Below, one piece after another: positions 30,461 to 42,400 of a DNA stretch of 64,000 nucleotides; within the stretch, counting starts at the first letter, position 1, and every line of letters begins with the position of its first letter. Made by a program: the position numbers and the translations under genes. This stretch comes from Arthrobotrys musiformis (taxonomy: Eukaryota; Ascomycota; Orbiliomycetes; Orbiliales; Orbiliaceae), in the NCBI GenBank assembly GCA_036971715.1, contig JAVHJL010000012.1, forward strand, positions 310,001 through 374,000, in the 5' to 3' direction. The notes under the pieces are model-generated. The model made no database searches. It was not told where the DNA came from and saw only the letters and a list, made by a program, of their open reading frames with translations.

Positions 30461-31439
30461 ATTTTCGGTTGCTCAGTTCGTGTTTTTGCTGTTTTCGGAT
30501 ACGAGTAAAAGGAGTAATTTGTCGCCCGCAAAAAGTAATTTTTTATTAAATTTATAACCAGAAAGCCCCTTTTTTTTAGCTCCGTTCAGAAATAGGTTAG
30601 TCCGACCGCTCTCAAGCTTCGGCCAGCTCTGGTATACGAGACAACTCTCAAGGCCAAACCACACCACATGTACTAGCTATCTTGCCTTACGCCTAACTCG
30701 ACTTCGACTTCTCTTCATTCTCAGTTCCATATTGTTCCATCTGTTCCACTACTCGCATTTCTATCACCATCCAACCGGCCATCATGTGACCTGTCCAATA
30801 TCGCCGTATTTGCGGACAGTTCATGGTGCGTCTAATAGCAAAGCAATACCCCAGTGCAGGCCCCAGCTAGAAAGTACCACGAAATCTTGATCGAATCAAG
30901 CAAGCCTTAGCTTAAGAAATTGAAGTGGTCGTATGTACCTAGGTATATAAAAATACAATCTACACTGAGTACCTATCAAGATAGTGAAAATATGCGAAAT
31001 TGGAGTTGTATTAATGTGAGAATTGTGAACGACTTTCAAATTCCAACGTCCGCAACACAAATAAATTCAAATCCCGCTCGCTCGCTAGTCTAGTTCGGAG
31101 ACGGGTGCTGAACACACTGAAACGAAACGTGTGCTAAAGCTCTTAAGAAGAAACGAGCTCACAAAAGGGTAGCAGTCATCAAACAACAGAGAATGATACA
31201 TGTGAAAATAAATTGCACTAGACGATGGCACAGTTGAGGGGATTCGGAAAAGCCGTATTCGCAATCGCATATCATATCATTGATCCCACGATACATTGGG
31301 CAACGGCGGCTTTCCAGATCATCTGATTCCAGGTTTTGAATATTATCGGTTGCAGGTGGATGGGGTTTTTGGTCGGCAAGAAAGGACAGGACGGGGGTTG
31401 TAGCTGGCGCGGCATAGGCTGGACAGTGGTAGCTATGGA
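30461..31439. other. Intergenic upstream of PD-(D/E)XK gene
   Basis: This is the 5' flank of the minus-strand gene, followed by about 600 bp with no gene-like frame. The frame 31159-31524 runs into the neighbouring repeat and is not supported. Confidence 0.4.
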
Positions 31440-31915
31440 GAGGGATGTCTATCAAAGATATTGATTGAAAGGTTAAAGTAGCCATTTTGTACGTTCGTTC
31501 GAAATTGAATGATAAAGAAAACAAAAATTTATTTTAACAATTAATACATATTGTTCAATTTATACTTCGTAACTATGTACCCCTTATTTATGTGATGTGA
31601 AAGTGATTGAAGTCAAACGATTTAGCACAGAAGTTCTACGACGAATATAGTAAATTAAGCAAAACAACTCAGCGCTGAGATTTTGAACTCTTTAAGTAAA
31701 TTAAGCGAGACAACGCAAAACTTTTTCTCAAAAATCCAAATATTTGTATCAAAAATATTACTAATTTAAGAAGTTTTAGCGAGACGACTCAGCGCCGCAA
31801 CTCAGCGCTGAGTCGTCTACCAAGAAACGAAACTCAACCCATACAAATGAGACGACTCAGCGCTGAGTTTGCCCAACACATACCTCTTAGGTTTCGCCCA
31901 ACTTATACCTCGTAG
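31440..31915 (+). repeat. Least-mutated copy of palindromic repeat family (copy D)
   Basis: The same element as copies A-C but retaining most C and G bases. The 3' core is ACTCAGCGCTGAGTCGTCT, a spacer ACCAAGAAACGAAACTCAAC, then GAGACGACTCAGCGCTGAGT, so a perfect 14-bp palindrome occurs twice in about 60 bp. It ends GCCCAACACATACCTCTTAG, followed directly by the alternative end GCCCAACTTATACCTCGTAG. It serves as the reference for the RIP comparison with copy B. Confidence 0.75.
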
Positions 31916-32040
31916 TGCTTTTTCTTTCAATTGCCATAATATTGCCCGCTTAAATTTTTCTATATTGCCCTTGCACTTTGCTTGATTATCATAAACTTCA
32001 TTTGAAGCTTTTGTTATTACTAATATCCAAATCTTAATAC

Positions 32041-32620
32041 CATCCTGGCTCAGTCACTTATTGAATCGCTGGAAGATTCCATCTCTTCTCCCTCCATTTC
32101 TGCATCTGACTCCCACTCTAATAACGCCTCTTCATGAACCATGCTTTCTTTATATTTCTTAATCATCACTTCCAACTCTTTGTAATAACAGTTCATTTCT
32201 GCCGTCATTATTCGCATACTTCGCACATCCCTTGCAAGCTACTCACTAAGTTTGCTATACATTTCTTGAACTTTGGCTAAAGCTTCTTCGGCTACCGCAA
32301 CTTCCTTTTCACGCCCCGCAATCTTTTCTTGATAAGTACTAATGCAAGCAACTGCTTCCTCTAATTACTTTTGTTTTTGTCTTCGAACCTTCAAAATTCT
32401 ATCAACTGCCTTTTGATTAGTATATCTTTTTTTTTTTTTTTTTTTTTCCCTGAATTCTTAGTCAACTTACGCGAAATGACATTACAATTCCCCAAACCCC
32501 GCTTTACACAAACCGGACAACCTTTGACTTCCTCCGCCTCTATGCTCTCACTCTCGCCCTCTTCGTCAATATCACAACCCTTCATTGCTTCCATCCTAGA
32601 GTTTTCCATATCTTAAGATA
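32041..32620 (-). pseudogene. Decayed coiled-coil coding remnant
   Basis: The minus strand reads as a charged helical protein interrupted by two stops and a 23-base A/T run (32427-32449): LEEAVACISTYQEKIAGREK, EVAVAEEALAKVQEMYSKLS, LARDVRSMRIMTAEMNCYYK, ELEVMIKKYKESMVHEEALL and an acidic Ser-rich end. This resembles the coiled-coil tail found on some fungal pogo/Fot1-type transposases, but no DDE catalytic region is nearby, so the assignment is weak. Confidence 0.35.
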
Positions 32621-32824
32621 CTTCTTCTTTCTGTTAAAATATGCATATAAATACAGATCTCGATGATCTCTTTCTTCTCTATCGTTTCTAAATCCTATTC
32701 TCTGGCATAATATTTGTATTTTCAGGTTTTGTAGTACTGATCTTTAACTTTGAACCAGTTTTTGATATCTTATAACTCTGTTTGCTTACCTAATGCTGTC
32801 TATACTACTTGATCGGCTATTAAA

Positions 32825-33055
32825 AGTCACTCAGACTCTCGCCAGTACTGGTGTTTATGCCATGGCTCCAACAGCCAAAGCCTACCAGAAACCCCAACGA
32901 GATCGGGCAGACCCTCGCCAACACCAAAGCCTACCAGAAACTCCAACGATCGGGCAGATCCTCGCTAGCACTGGTGTTTATACCATGGTTCCAACAATCA
33001 AGACCTATTAACAATTCCAATGATCGGGCAGACCCTCACTAATATTCCTACAAAT
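32825..33055 (+). repeat. Imperfect minisatellite, composite unit
   Basis: GATCGGGCAGACCCTC-type motifs occur three times; ACTGGTGTTTATRCCATGG twice; AGCCTACCAGAAACYCCAACGA twice. The units are about 55-110 bp and partly permuted. The two open frames across it are products of the repeat. Confidence 0.6.
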
Positions 33056-33270
33056 GCTAATAGTCGCAATTTCCAATCTTGCCTAGAGTCTAGGGTATCA
33101 CTGTTGAAAAGGTAAAGGCTGAATAACATGCCTTAATTATATTCGGGCAACATAACATACAAAGAAACTTAAAATAAATGACATTGTCTGATTCCAGACA
33201 TGGTCCCCCACAAATAAATACACACAAAGGAAAAAAGGGAGAAAAAGAAAAAAAGAAAAAAAAAAAAAAT

Positions 33271-33952
33271 TTAATCGAGCAAATCATCCACCCATGTATC
33301 TTCTAAAAGAACCACATCTGATTCTTCACTAACGTGGTGCATGCTACCGCAAGGACAGACACCCGATGCATTATCCAGTGATATACGGGCTGCTAACCCA
33401 ACTAGACCAGGTGTGATAGCTGTCATGTCATGTAGCCTTGCTCCAGCAATTGCAGGATCTTCAAAATGGTTCTCTTCCGTTTCTCGCAGAGCTATGGATA
33501 GCCCAACTTGAACAATATCTGCCCATGCCAAATTATGGTCCTGCATCATGTTGTTCAAGTCAGTGAACATGGTAATGTAGCCGGTGATGTAACGACCATT
33601 GCTGTGATCGCTCAAATCGACCAATTCTAAGCTATGCATAATGTTGAGCCATAGCTTAGAAGCGCGTTCTGTTGTTGAATGATAAAAAAAACTTAGTACT
33701 TATTCATACAATATAGCAGCTTTAATAAAAAAGTTATATAAAAAGAGACTTACTAAGGTATAGCCGCTCGTTTCCAGTTTTTCTCATTCGATTGAGTGGA
33801 TTATGTGCATAGTGACAGGTTGGGTGGTTTTCTCTCCAGCTGGCGATACCATATTGATCTGGCATAATGATTCTTTGATAGTAAGCCTGGTTTGATGAAA
33901 AATTAAAATCCTCCAGTAGATGATAGTAATGAAGCGAAGATGAAAATAACAC
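33271..33952 (-). CDS. Small two-exon gene of unknown function (mobile-element associated)
   Basis: Exon 1 (33754 to about 33952, ATG 33952) and exon 2 (33271-33668) join across an 85-nt intron (GTAAGT donor, TACTAAG branch, CAACAG acceptor; frame preserved). The protein of about 198 residues contains FNFSSNQAYYQRIIMPDQYG, a PTCHYAHNPLNRMRK segment, ASKLWLNIMHSLELVDLSDH, SNGRYITGYITMFTDLNNMM and a CPCG near the acidic C terminus. I do not recognise a domain. It is divergent from the large gene at 35264 and separated from it by a repeat-filled 1.3 kb. A 23-bp inverted repeat overlaps its start, so it may belong to the same mobile unit as the 35-43 kb genes. Confidence 0.55.
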
Positions 33953-34094
33953 TGCCTGTTCAGATGGTTCGGCAGAACATATGATTGAGGGTAAAGAATC
34001 TAATGGAATGGTGAGGTCAATTTATCTCCTCTGACGTTCTAATAAATACTTATCCCCTACCGTATGCTTTACTGAACCATCTGAATAGGCAGTG
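33950..34094. repeat. 23-bp inverted repeat pair around 98-bp spacer
   Basis: CACTGCCTGTTCAGATGGTT(CGG) at 33950-33972 is answered by its near-perfect inverse at 34072-34094 (CTGAACCATCTGAATAGGCA then GTG); 21 of 23 positions pair. It sits at the 5' end of the small minus-strand gene. It could be an operator-like site, a stem-loop or an element end. Confidence 0.6.
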
Positions 34095-34382
34095 CCGTTC
34101 TATTACTGCCGTTGCTGTTGCTGCTGATGTGTATCGTTACACTACTGCTTGATATCCTCCTGATGATGTGGCCGATTATGCTCCTATTTATCCTTGTTCT
34201 GCTGTGTGAACCGCCAATTGCAACATTCAACAGCATGAGACATGCAACTTACTAAGCACTGTTATATTACAAGTCTGCTGATGAGACGTGGAGGTTCATA
34301 TTTTGCTGATCTCTCCAATCATACGCTTTCTGTGTTGCATGTTGCATCTTGAGGGGTAATACATGCATGCTGAGAATCTAGA

Positions 34383-34770
34383 TTTGAGCTCTGTTACACA
34401 GCATCACTTAGCATTCCATTGCTGCTGAAGGTCTGGTCTGCCGTTATCGCAGGTAAGGATAATATAATATATATGTGCGGTTGGCTCGGCTCGGCATTGA
34501 GCTTCATTATGCTGCATTGTTCATCGTTCCTACCTTCTGCGGGTTTCCTACTGAAATCAAAAATTCGTCATGATCTTCGGTAATGATAATATTAATGCAC
34601 CAATCATTCAAGTTCGATCTTGAGCTCTGTTACACTGCATCTCTCAGCATTCTAATATCTGCACCTCCGTCGTTTGGGATTTGATTCTATACTATTAGCA
34701 ATACACGCGACAAAAACTTCATCTTGAGCTCTGTTACACTGCATTATCCAACATTCCAACTGCTGCAAGT
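34383..34770 (+). repeat. Three spaced copies of a ~40-bp motif
   Basis: TTGAGCTCTGTTACACNGCAT followed by a short spacer and YARCATTC occurs at 34383, 34618 and 34724. Copies 1 and 3 continue with GCTGC. They lie between two divergent genes, so they may be promoter elements or relics of a repeat. Confidence 0.55.
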
Positions 34771-34898
34771 TTACCGAATATGATATCGGATTTCGGAAAA
34801 CCCAAATCGGCCGCCAAAGTGTATAGCTTATGTGGAGCTGGTTTTTGTAAGTGAGGTGAGGTTCTGCTGATTCCCAAATTTGGTCAACATCCCGGTTT

Positions 34899-34930
34899 TA
34901 AACCACGCTAATGTGGTTTACGCGCAGGGG
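34899..34930 (+). repeat. Hairpin repeat, copy 1
   Basis: TAAACCAC, 6-nt loop GCTAAT, GTGGTTTA: perfect 8-bp arms at 34899-34920, followed by CGCGCAGGGG. It lies 330 bp upstream of the large plus-strand gene. The same structure and tail recur at 39297 and 39360. Confidence 0.75.
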
Positions 34931-35263
34931 TCGGTATCCAAACTTGGCAATTTTGATCTTGCCGAAACCCCCAACTCACGATATTGGCTGAGATGTACTA
35001 TCAAAAAGATCGATTTTTATTATGCTATTGCACTATACCCATTCTGATGGAGAGTGGTTTTCATAAATGTTTCCCATTTAGAAATTGGCCCAGCCTTTCT
35101 CGGTTTTTAGCCCCCTTTTTGACGTTTACGACTTGCCGAAGCTCAAGATGATTGAGTCCCAAAATCGACATCAAAATCATCACTGATATTTACAAATATT
35201 GAACTTACATTCAAAATCATATTCATCATCATAATCGTTTTACCCATCTTTGAAGTATCCATC

Positions 35264-38200
35264 ATGCAGAATCCCATTTCAACTGATCGTAGCATCACTC
35301 CTGAGATCCGCTCCACCGCCGTAGCTCGATTAAACTATGATCGAGCGTTACAAAGGTCTGATGCAGCATTTCAATTTTCCTCCCCAGCATCTGTTCGGGT
35401 TCCGTTTGCAATAACAGGTGGTGCTTTCGATTCGGCCAATGATCTTATAACAAAAATCAACACCAATAAGATGTCTTCGGTTGATTGGGATCGGCTCTGC
35501 GCAAGTGGTAAAGATGGATTTACTCTCGCAACTAACGCCATGAGACTGGTAACTGCGGCTGCTGGGAGTGACATCGCAGCAGCTGCTTGTATTCTGACAG
35601 AAATCCGTGCGCGAGGGCTGCTTGAATGTCATGTTTCAATTTCTCCTGAACCCGGAAAGACCATCATCTCAAGAAACCGGCTTGAAACCACATGGTTTCA
35701 AGATATCGGTCGATGGCATGGTTTTGGCATCGACTTTCAGCAAATTATTAGCAGGGCTTCCAGCCGCACGGCAGCAATACGTCTACCTGGGTTGAAAACT
35801 GCACTTTGTGGCAAATTTGGTTATCAGCTTGAAGGTCTTATTGATCGGGGGTTTCAACGGTATGACTTTGTTCGTAAGGATTGTCCTACTGCGGATTGCT
35901 GTTCTGATGAGCAGTTTTACGACCATATGGTTGGGTACAACCTACTTCATGCGATATGCAAATGCCTCCTCGACCTGGAACCGTTACAGGTAGAACAGGC
36001 TGCAATTCTTATGAACGGGCGAAGGAATGCTCAGGGCCGGTTAACTTTGGGAATATGGACTTCCAGTTTACGACTTTTCCACAATAAATTTAAATCCAAT
36101 ATAACTGAATTGCCTTCGGCTTCTCAACCTGCCTTGCTAACCGCACCGCCGGCTGCAATAGTCGAGAGTTCAATAGAAGTATCGACTAATGAACTAAATC
36201 CTGCTGATTCAGTTCTTGATCTTACCAGTAAGTGTTCTGACACCCTGTCAAATTCATACCACTTTATATAAACTAACAAGTGGATTGGCCTCAGGCCTAG
36301 CTGATGAAGATACACCATCAAAGACTGTTAAAGATCATAAGGCTTTTTTGACAAGCTCATTATTAAGTAGGATTTCTACATCTCTGTTATCGGGCGAGGC
36401 TGATGTCAGTGCCCAACGCGCCTGAGAACACCAATGCTTCTATCGTAGCTGGAGTGGAGGATTTTCGAATCGATGAAAGGCGTCAATGCAGTCAAAATGA
36501 GGATACTCAGCACTTTGAAATCCGTCAAAACCGCGGGAGATTGAGGAGGAACGTCCTTTCACTGATATCAGAAAACAAAGTTCCTATTTCTGTAAAGCCA
36601 CCTCTTCATCGATCACAATTCTCAAGTGATGAAGACTCTATTTCAAAAGATACACAGTCACAACAGGTGCAAAATCAGCCTTCTTCAAATCGCTCAAATG
36701 TAAGTACTAAATATTCATTATTCGTACATATATTAATCTGGGGGAAACTAATGAGGGACAAAATACCAGGCTTTAATAAATTCTTTGAGGGCGGTTTCTC
36801 GAAAGCGGTCTGCTACAACAAATATGGAACCAATTGTTCGAAAGAAGAATGCTTTCAAATCAGCCTCCCAGATTAGTTCAGATGATGATGTGTCAGACGA
36901 TGTCCCTCCTATGCCTCCACAACAACGACGTGCTAAAAACCCCATTGTACTTTCCACCTCTGATGATTCCTCATCAAGTGATCTGGATGAACAATCAGCA
37001 GACCTTGGGTCAAAGAAGGAGGTAAATTCTATTGCGCCACTACTTCAAAATCCCAACAGATCTGCACCTGTCACATTAGCAACCACCATTCTTCAAACAG
37101 GAGCCCCTCTTAACCAAATTGCTCCCTCAGCTCAGTTAACGCTGTCTTCACCTCCATCTCCACGCTTGATTCATAGACCTCGACCGAAATGCGGCTGTTC
37201 GTATGAGTGGAAACAATTAGCAGAGCTTAGTGCTATCTTTTGCAACCAAGATTCCTGGTTTAGGATGCGGTGTAGGAATTTGGAAAACATCAAAGTAGTT
37301 TCTGCTTTGAATGACAGTCGTCAACGGTGTTGGAAGATTATATCTCTGGATGAATCTGCCACGCAAGTTACAGCTCGGGGCCCTCCAAGCCTTCAACTTA
37401 ATAAAGGAGAGCTGTACACAGCTTGCGAGGAACACCTTAGAACTCTAGCAAGATTGGTCTTCAGGCTGCAGACCCGTGTTTCAAATGGGAAATTGGGTAG
37501 TAAGGCACGTTTGTTGAATATCGAACTCAATGTTCTTCGGGCTCGGTTTCAAAAATGTGATGAGGCGCTGGGTTCAAACCTCCCAGCATTACAAAGAGAT
37601 AACAAACCTTGGTTCGCCTCTGTGGATTCGGTCAAATATGGTGCTGTCCACCTCCCGCAGCCGTTATATACTAAATCTGGGTCTGGTATCTCTTTCAATC
37701 CTGTTGAGTTTTTAGACCATGGTCGCTTTCGAAATTGGTGGGATCATGTCGTCGAACCTATCGAGCATGGCTCCGAGTCATCAGTATTGACTGAGTTCAA
37801 AATGCAGGTTATGCAGCTCTACCTTCTTCCTGCCTCAGCTATCTTAAGCCCCTTCTGCCTTGGATTAGATGGGAATTTGAATTTTACCGTGCGATAAGTG
37901 CGAGTGATTCGGATATGATGGCACATATGCAGCATTCCCTCATACAGCAGGCATTGTCATTTGATCCAGTTGTTTATGCAATTAATGTTTGGTTCAGAAA
38001 AGATAGGGTTACAGCAAATGCTTACAGGCTTGTACATGTGCCCAGCCGTGCATTTTTTGGCCGTGGTGATGATGGAGATCTACCGCTGAAAATCCGAACC
38101 AATTATTACGACTATTCCCACAGTCGAGCGGGGCTTGATAGGGTGAACATGTTGTCCACATTTCTTGCATGCAATCTTGATAAAGCTGTCGATTGGTCAA

Positions 38201-38964
38201 ACATCACCAGTGCCGACGAAAATCCTGATAAGGATTCTGTCAGCATCAGTTCGGGTTCCCATCTGCTTATCGCAAAAGCTCTTAATGAAAAGGTTCATCG
38301 AGACAAAAGCAGCGGTATTCAGCTTATAGAGAATTGGGATGTGATGTCAGTTGATGATTTACCAGATAAGAAGGTCCGCAATGAGCTGATCGATGCAGCT
38401 CATGCGAATAAGATTTCACTATCTTCACTCGGCGGCCTAGCCATCAACCCACTAACCCTCTGGGGTATGCAGAATAGTGGTGACAAAACGTACATGTTCC
38501 TGTTTCCAGAATTTGTCAAAATTGACAATTTCGCAGGGGGTGATGTTTTGAGAGATATCCTGCAAGATGAGGCACCGCATCTGAAATCGCAAGATGTCAT
38601 TTCAAGCTTTGCAACAAAACAGATTCCCTCACGAAATCTATTTGGTGCACCATTCACATCTTCCACTATTCCCCACCCATTCCAAACTTCTTTGGAGCCA
38701 CCTACCGCATTAGCTCGAGCTATCAACGCCCATCCACTGGCAGAAGCTTGGGATAACTTTGCAGTTCTTGATGAACTGAAACTGCTATTTAATGCTGAAG
38801 GGTTTGTTGTTCAGAATTTTGTTCGCAATACTCGTCAAAGATTGTTCAACAATTTAAGCCAAGCTTATCAAGATTTGCTACACTTGGTAGAACGGGAATA
38901 TGGACATTCTGCACCACCTCAATGGGAATGTGAATGGTCATTGAACAAAAAAACCCAAGCATAG
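35264..38964 (+). CDS. Large multi-exon protein of unknown function, probable element cargo or partner
   Basis: From ATG 35264 I reconstruct exons 35264-36227, about 36410-36699, 36770-37888 and 37933-38964. Donors GTAAGT (36228, 36700) and GTGCGA (37889) and CAG acceptors all keep frame; an extra small exon at 36295-36366 is possible. The last intron (44 nt) is the weakest, and a frameshift there is an alternative. The product is about 1,100 residues. The N part looks globular (LVTAAAGSDIAAAACILTEI, WFQDIGRWHGFGIDFQQII); the middle is Ser/Asp-rich and disordered; then CGCSYEWKQLAELSAIFCNQ; and a C part with VVYAINVWFRKDRVTANAYR, LSSLGGLAINPLTLWGMQNS and LHLVEREYGHSAPPQWECEW. No known catalytic motif was recognised. 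It converges on the RecQ-like pseudogene and is flanked by hairpin repeats, so a mobile-element role is inferred. Confidence 0.6.
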
Positions 38965-39296
38965 CTTTCTCCCTCTTGGTTCCACAGAAGGAAACGCACT
39001 GCAACCTCAACTTGATCTCGATGCTTCTCAGTCATCATCTTCAAGTTCAGATTCAACTTGATGCTCGCTTCTGTTATAGAAGTCAAGCTCGGTGTTTTTG
39101 AAAGAAGGTATGATATAAAATCCAATTCTACTTCAATCACATTAGCTGATCAAAATCATATTATACAACCTTAATTGTTTCTAGATTGCATTATCTTTTG
39201 AACATCATCGCACTGCAGCTATTTCGGTTCCTCTTTGACCTCTCGATGTTGCGTCGACGCCAATGTTCTTAGATGAACTAAACCGTTTTAGGAACA

Positions 39297-39327
39297 TAAA
39301 CCACTTTAGCGTGGTTTACATGCAGGG
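39297..39327 (+). repeat. Hairpin repeat, copy 2
   Basis: TAAACCAC, loop TTTAGC, GTGGTTTA, then CATGCAGGG. It is preceded by CTAAACCGTTTTAGG, a second small palindrome. It lies between the 3' ends of two convergent genes. Confidence 0.75.
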
Positions 39328-39359
39328 AATAGGAAAAAGACTAAACCACTTTTAGGATT

Positions 39360-39391
39360 TAAACCACACTAGCGTGGTTTACGTGCAAGGG
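39360..39391 (+). repeat. Hairpin repeat, copy 3
   Basis: TAAACCAC, loop ACTAGC, GTGGTTTA, then CGTGCAAGGG. It is preceded by CTAAACCACTTTTAGG, like copy 2, giving a tandem unit of about 63 bp with copy 2. It ends about 20 bp before the stop of the helicase pseudogene. Confidence 0.75.
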
Positions 39392-39409
39392 TATCGATCT
39401 TGGAAATTC

Positions 39410-42400
39410 CTAACAGAATTCTTTACTAAACAAATCCAACAAACTAAACGCTTGTGTCGCCCTGAGCCCATATATTCTAACATCTTTCTTTTGCCCCAAC
39501 CATTCGCTGTAATTGAAGTTTTCCCAATCTGACACCCCTATGAACTCTTTTACTCGTAGTCCAAACTTGGAATCTTCTGACTTGCCATGAAGTGCTATGG
39601 TTGCTACGACCCATTTATAGGCACACGTCTTACGCTCATTCCTAGTTTTCCCCGCTTCTGAACATATCTCCCCTGGTAAACCGCACGTCCAGCAGTAACC
39701 CCAATTTGACGGCCATTTTATCGTTCGACTGAAATCCACAATGCTCATAAAGTCGAACCCTGACTTTTGATCGCACCTGCTCAGCAGGTGGTTGTCTGCT
39801 TCTGCTGATTCCGCAATCCTGCAAGCTGTGCAACTGCTGCTCAACCATTCCAACACAGCCTTGATTCGGTCCACTCCGACCCTCTCACTTTGCACCTTCT
39901 TCTTAACTGCCACCGCCGCCGCCTTGTTTTTTGTCTCCACTACCTCATCCTTTTTACAATTGTCGCATCGGTTGGCTGACAGCTCTTCGCAATTTTCTCC
40001 ATCACTACCATTCAGAAATCTCGATATCGGTACCAATCTGCATCCTTTTGTTGATATCACCCACTCAAGGTACCCTATGTCGAACTCTGAAAATTGCATT
40101 TTACCTAAAATTCGACCGTTATCTGTTGTTCTGACATCTCGTTCTTCCACTATGATGGTCGATCTTCCCCTTTTGAAATGTCTCCCCGCCCTTCCGCTCT
40201 CTTGCACGTAATTGATCAGGCTGTATGGTAATCTGACGTGGATCGTTTCTATGATGCTAGGGTGGTCTACACCGCACCCGAACGCTATTGTCGCTATTAG
40301 GAAAGTCTGTTCCGGTCTCTGCCATTCTTCCAGCGCCAGCTGCCTGGCCCCCTCGTCCGCCTCTCCATGATAGAACGAGCAGTTGAGCATCTTCGGTCCT
40401 GCGAGCATTTCTGCCTCGTTCTTGAATCGGGAGTATATGACAATCTTCTGTCCTGATCCAAGTTCCTTTCTCCGTTCCTCTGCAAGCTTCAGTGTTCTTG
40501 TTATCGCCCGTCCGTTCCCGCATTTTTCTACATTTACACTGATGTTTGTTCTTAAGCTCTGCCCTCGTACGTACTGAACAGAGCTGTCTGTCAATGCCAA
40601 GACATCTTCGAAAACCGTCTTCATCCGCGGTGGTAATGTTGCTGTTGTGAACAGCATTGGTACATCGAGAGATCTGAGGTAGAATACTTGACTCATCACT
40701 GACCGAAAACCTCCTTCGGTGACCACTGTGTGGCACTCGTCGATTACTATTCTGTTCAACAAACCGTTCCCCTTGAGAATTGACAGGTATTGTAGAAATG
40801 TCTGTTGTGTGTTGACATCATGTTGAATCGAACCTATTGCGCTTTCTGTCACTGTTATCACCACCTGACTCTGATATGGTTGATGCTCCGGCCGCCAATA
40901 ATCTGCTTTCAATCCTATTTCAGTGCACCGCCTGAGAATGTCATTGGCTAGGCTGATGTAAGGAACCACTACCGCGTGCCCCGCTCGTCTGTCGCTGCTG
41001 GTAGCATCCAAATCAAGCTTTTCCCGCCTCCTGTAGGGAGAATTGAGACTGTTAGAGGCTGTTGATCTAGGACTGATATTATGCTTTTCAGCTGCTCTGG
41101 TAATTTAAATTCACTGTGGCCGAATTTATTTTTCAATATCGCGTGAGCTTTTTGTTCTAAACTTTGAGGCCTATAGGCGGCGATGTTCCGCAAAATCTCA
41201 AAATCCTCCTTTTCTGTGTTTGTGAATGAACGCTGTCTTTTGACATTTGCAATTTTGAGGTTTTCTCCTATTTGATCATGCGACACATCATCAGCAAAAT
41301 TTTGTAAAGAAAACAACAATCATATAATAATAATGCTTACCTGCAACACCCGCGGTACCGTCTTGAAAATTTGTCCATGACTCTTGCCGATTGTGTTTTT
41401 TATGCTTTGGCTTTAACTCTTGTTTCTCACCATGATCATCTTCCAACCCCAGAAACCGATGCCACTCCTCGCTCACTCTTGTGAACAGCTCCAGCGAGTT
41501 GGACGTCAGTCTTGAGGTCAGGTTGGCAGCTTGCCCATAGTGGTTGAGTCTCTGTCGAATACCATGCCCGGTCTGCTGTGCCGCAACCAGCTGCTCTGGA
41601 TCTTGGTCGCCAGCTCCTTCGGTTTCATCCAGCAAAATATCTTCACTGTTAAAATCTTTAAACTGCTCGGTCATTGGTCTGTGTCGGTGGACCACATCTC
41701 TGCTGAAAGCAACAGCAACATGACGGTATGATCGGACGGTCAATCGAACCCCTAATTTTTTCTGTGTTGCTTCTTCAATCGCTCGGGTCATGCAAAAATT
41801 GTTCCAGCAATCACCTCTGCCATTCTCCCATAGGTAATCTGTCTCCGGTTTGTCTTTCCGATATATAGCATCCAAGCTGTCGGTGAACGGTCTGACGTAC
41901 CGAAGATATAAGGCCACCAGGTCACCCACAGCTTTTGGCAGAACTCTAGGTATGATCTTCAATCGGTCTGTGATGATCATTCCCTTATGGTATTGCGAGA
42001 TGAGCACCACTTTACCATTGAGCGTGAATAAGTTCCTGTCGACTGAAACGCTGTCTCGATATCGCGTGCAGCTGATTTCAGTACCTCTTGCTGGCGCACC
42101 ACCTGTAAAGTGAACCAGAACGAACAGCTTGTCGAGGAATTTTTCAACCGATTTCGCATATAATTTGAGACCTGAATCTTTGAAAACAGACCCGATATTG
42201 ATGTTGGCAACATGCTTCATGTTTAACATTTGTTCTCTGGCCCTGACGTTCTCGAACAATCTGTCCTGGACCAACTTGACACCGACTGTCAGCTCAGCAG
42301 CTTCGTTGAGTCTTAAAAAGGCGCCACTGGTTGCCCCTGCTCCCAGAGCCATATTATCATCAACACCTTTTAATTCTACCATAAACCGCCGTTCGTGATC

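Noticed and set aside
31159..31524. 121-codon minus frame
   Set aside because: Its start lies inside the palindromic repeat copy and the peptide shows no family features.
34899..39391. Hairpin repeats as a CRISPR array or bacterial-type terminators
   Set aside because: There are only three copies, spaced by kilobases or about 63 bp, without spacers; the context is a eukaryotic genome with introns.
41531..42398. Plus-strand frames opposite the RecQ-like gene
   Set aside because: They are antisense shadows of the helicase exons, whose motifs are clear on the minus strand.
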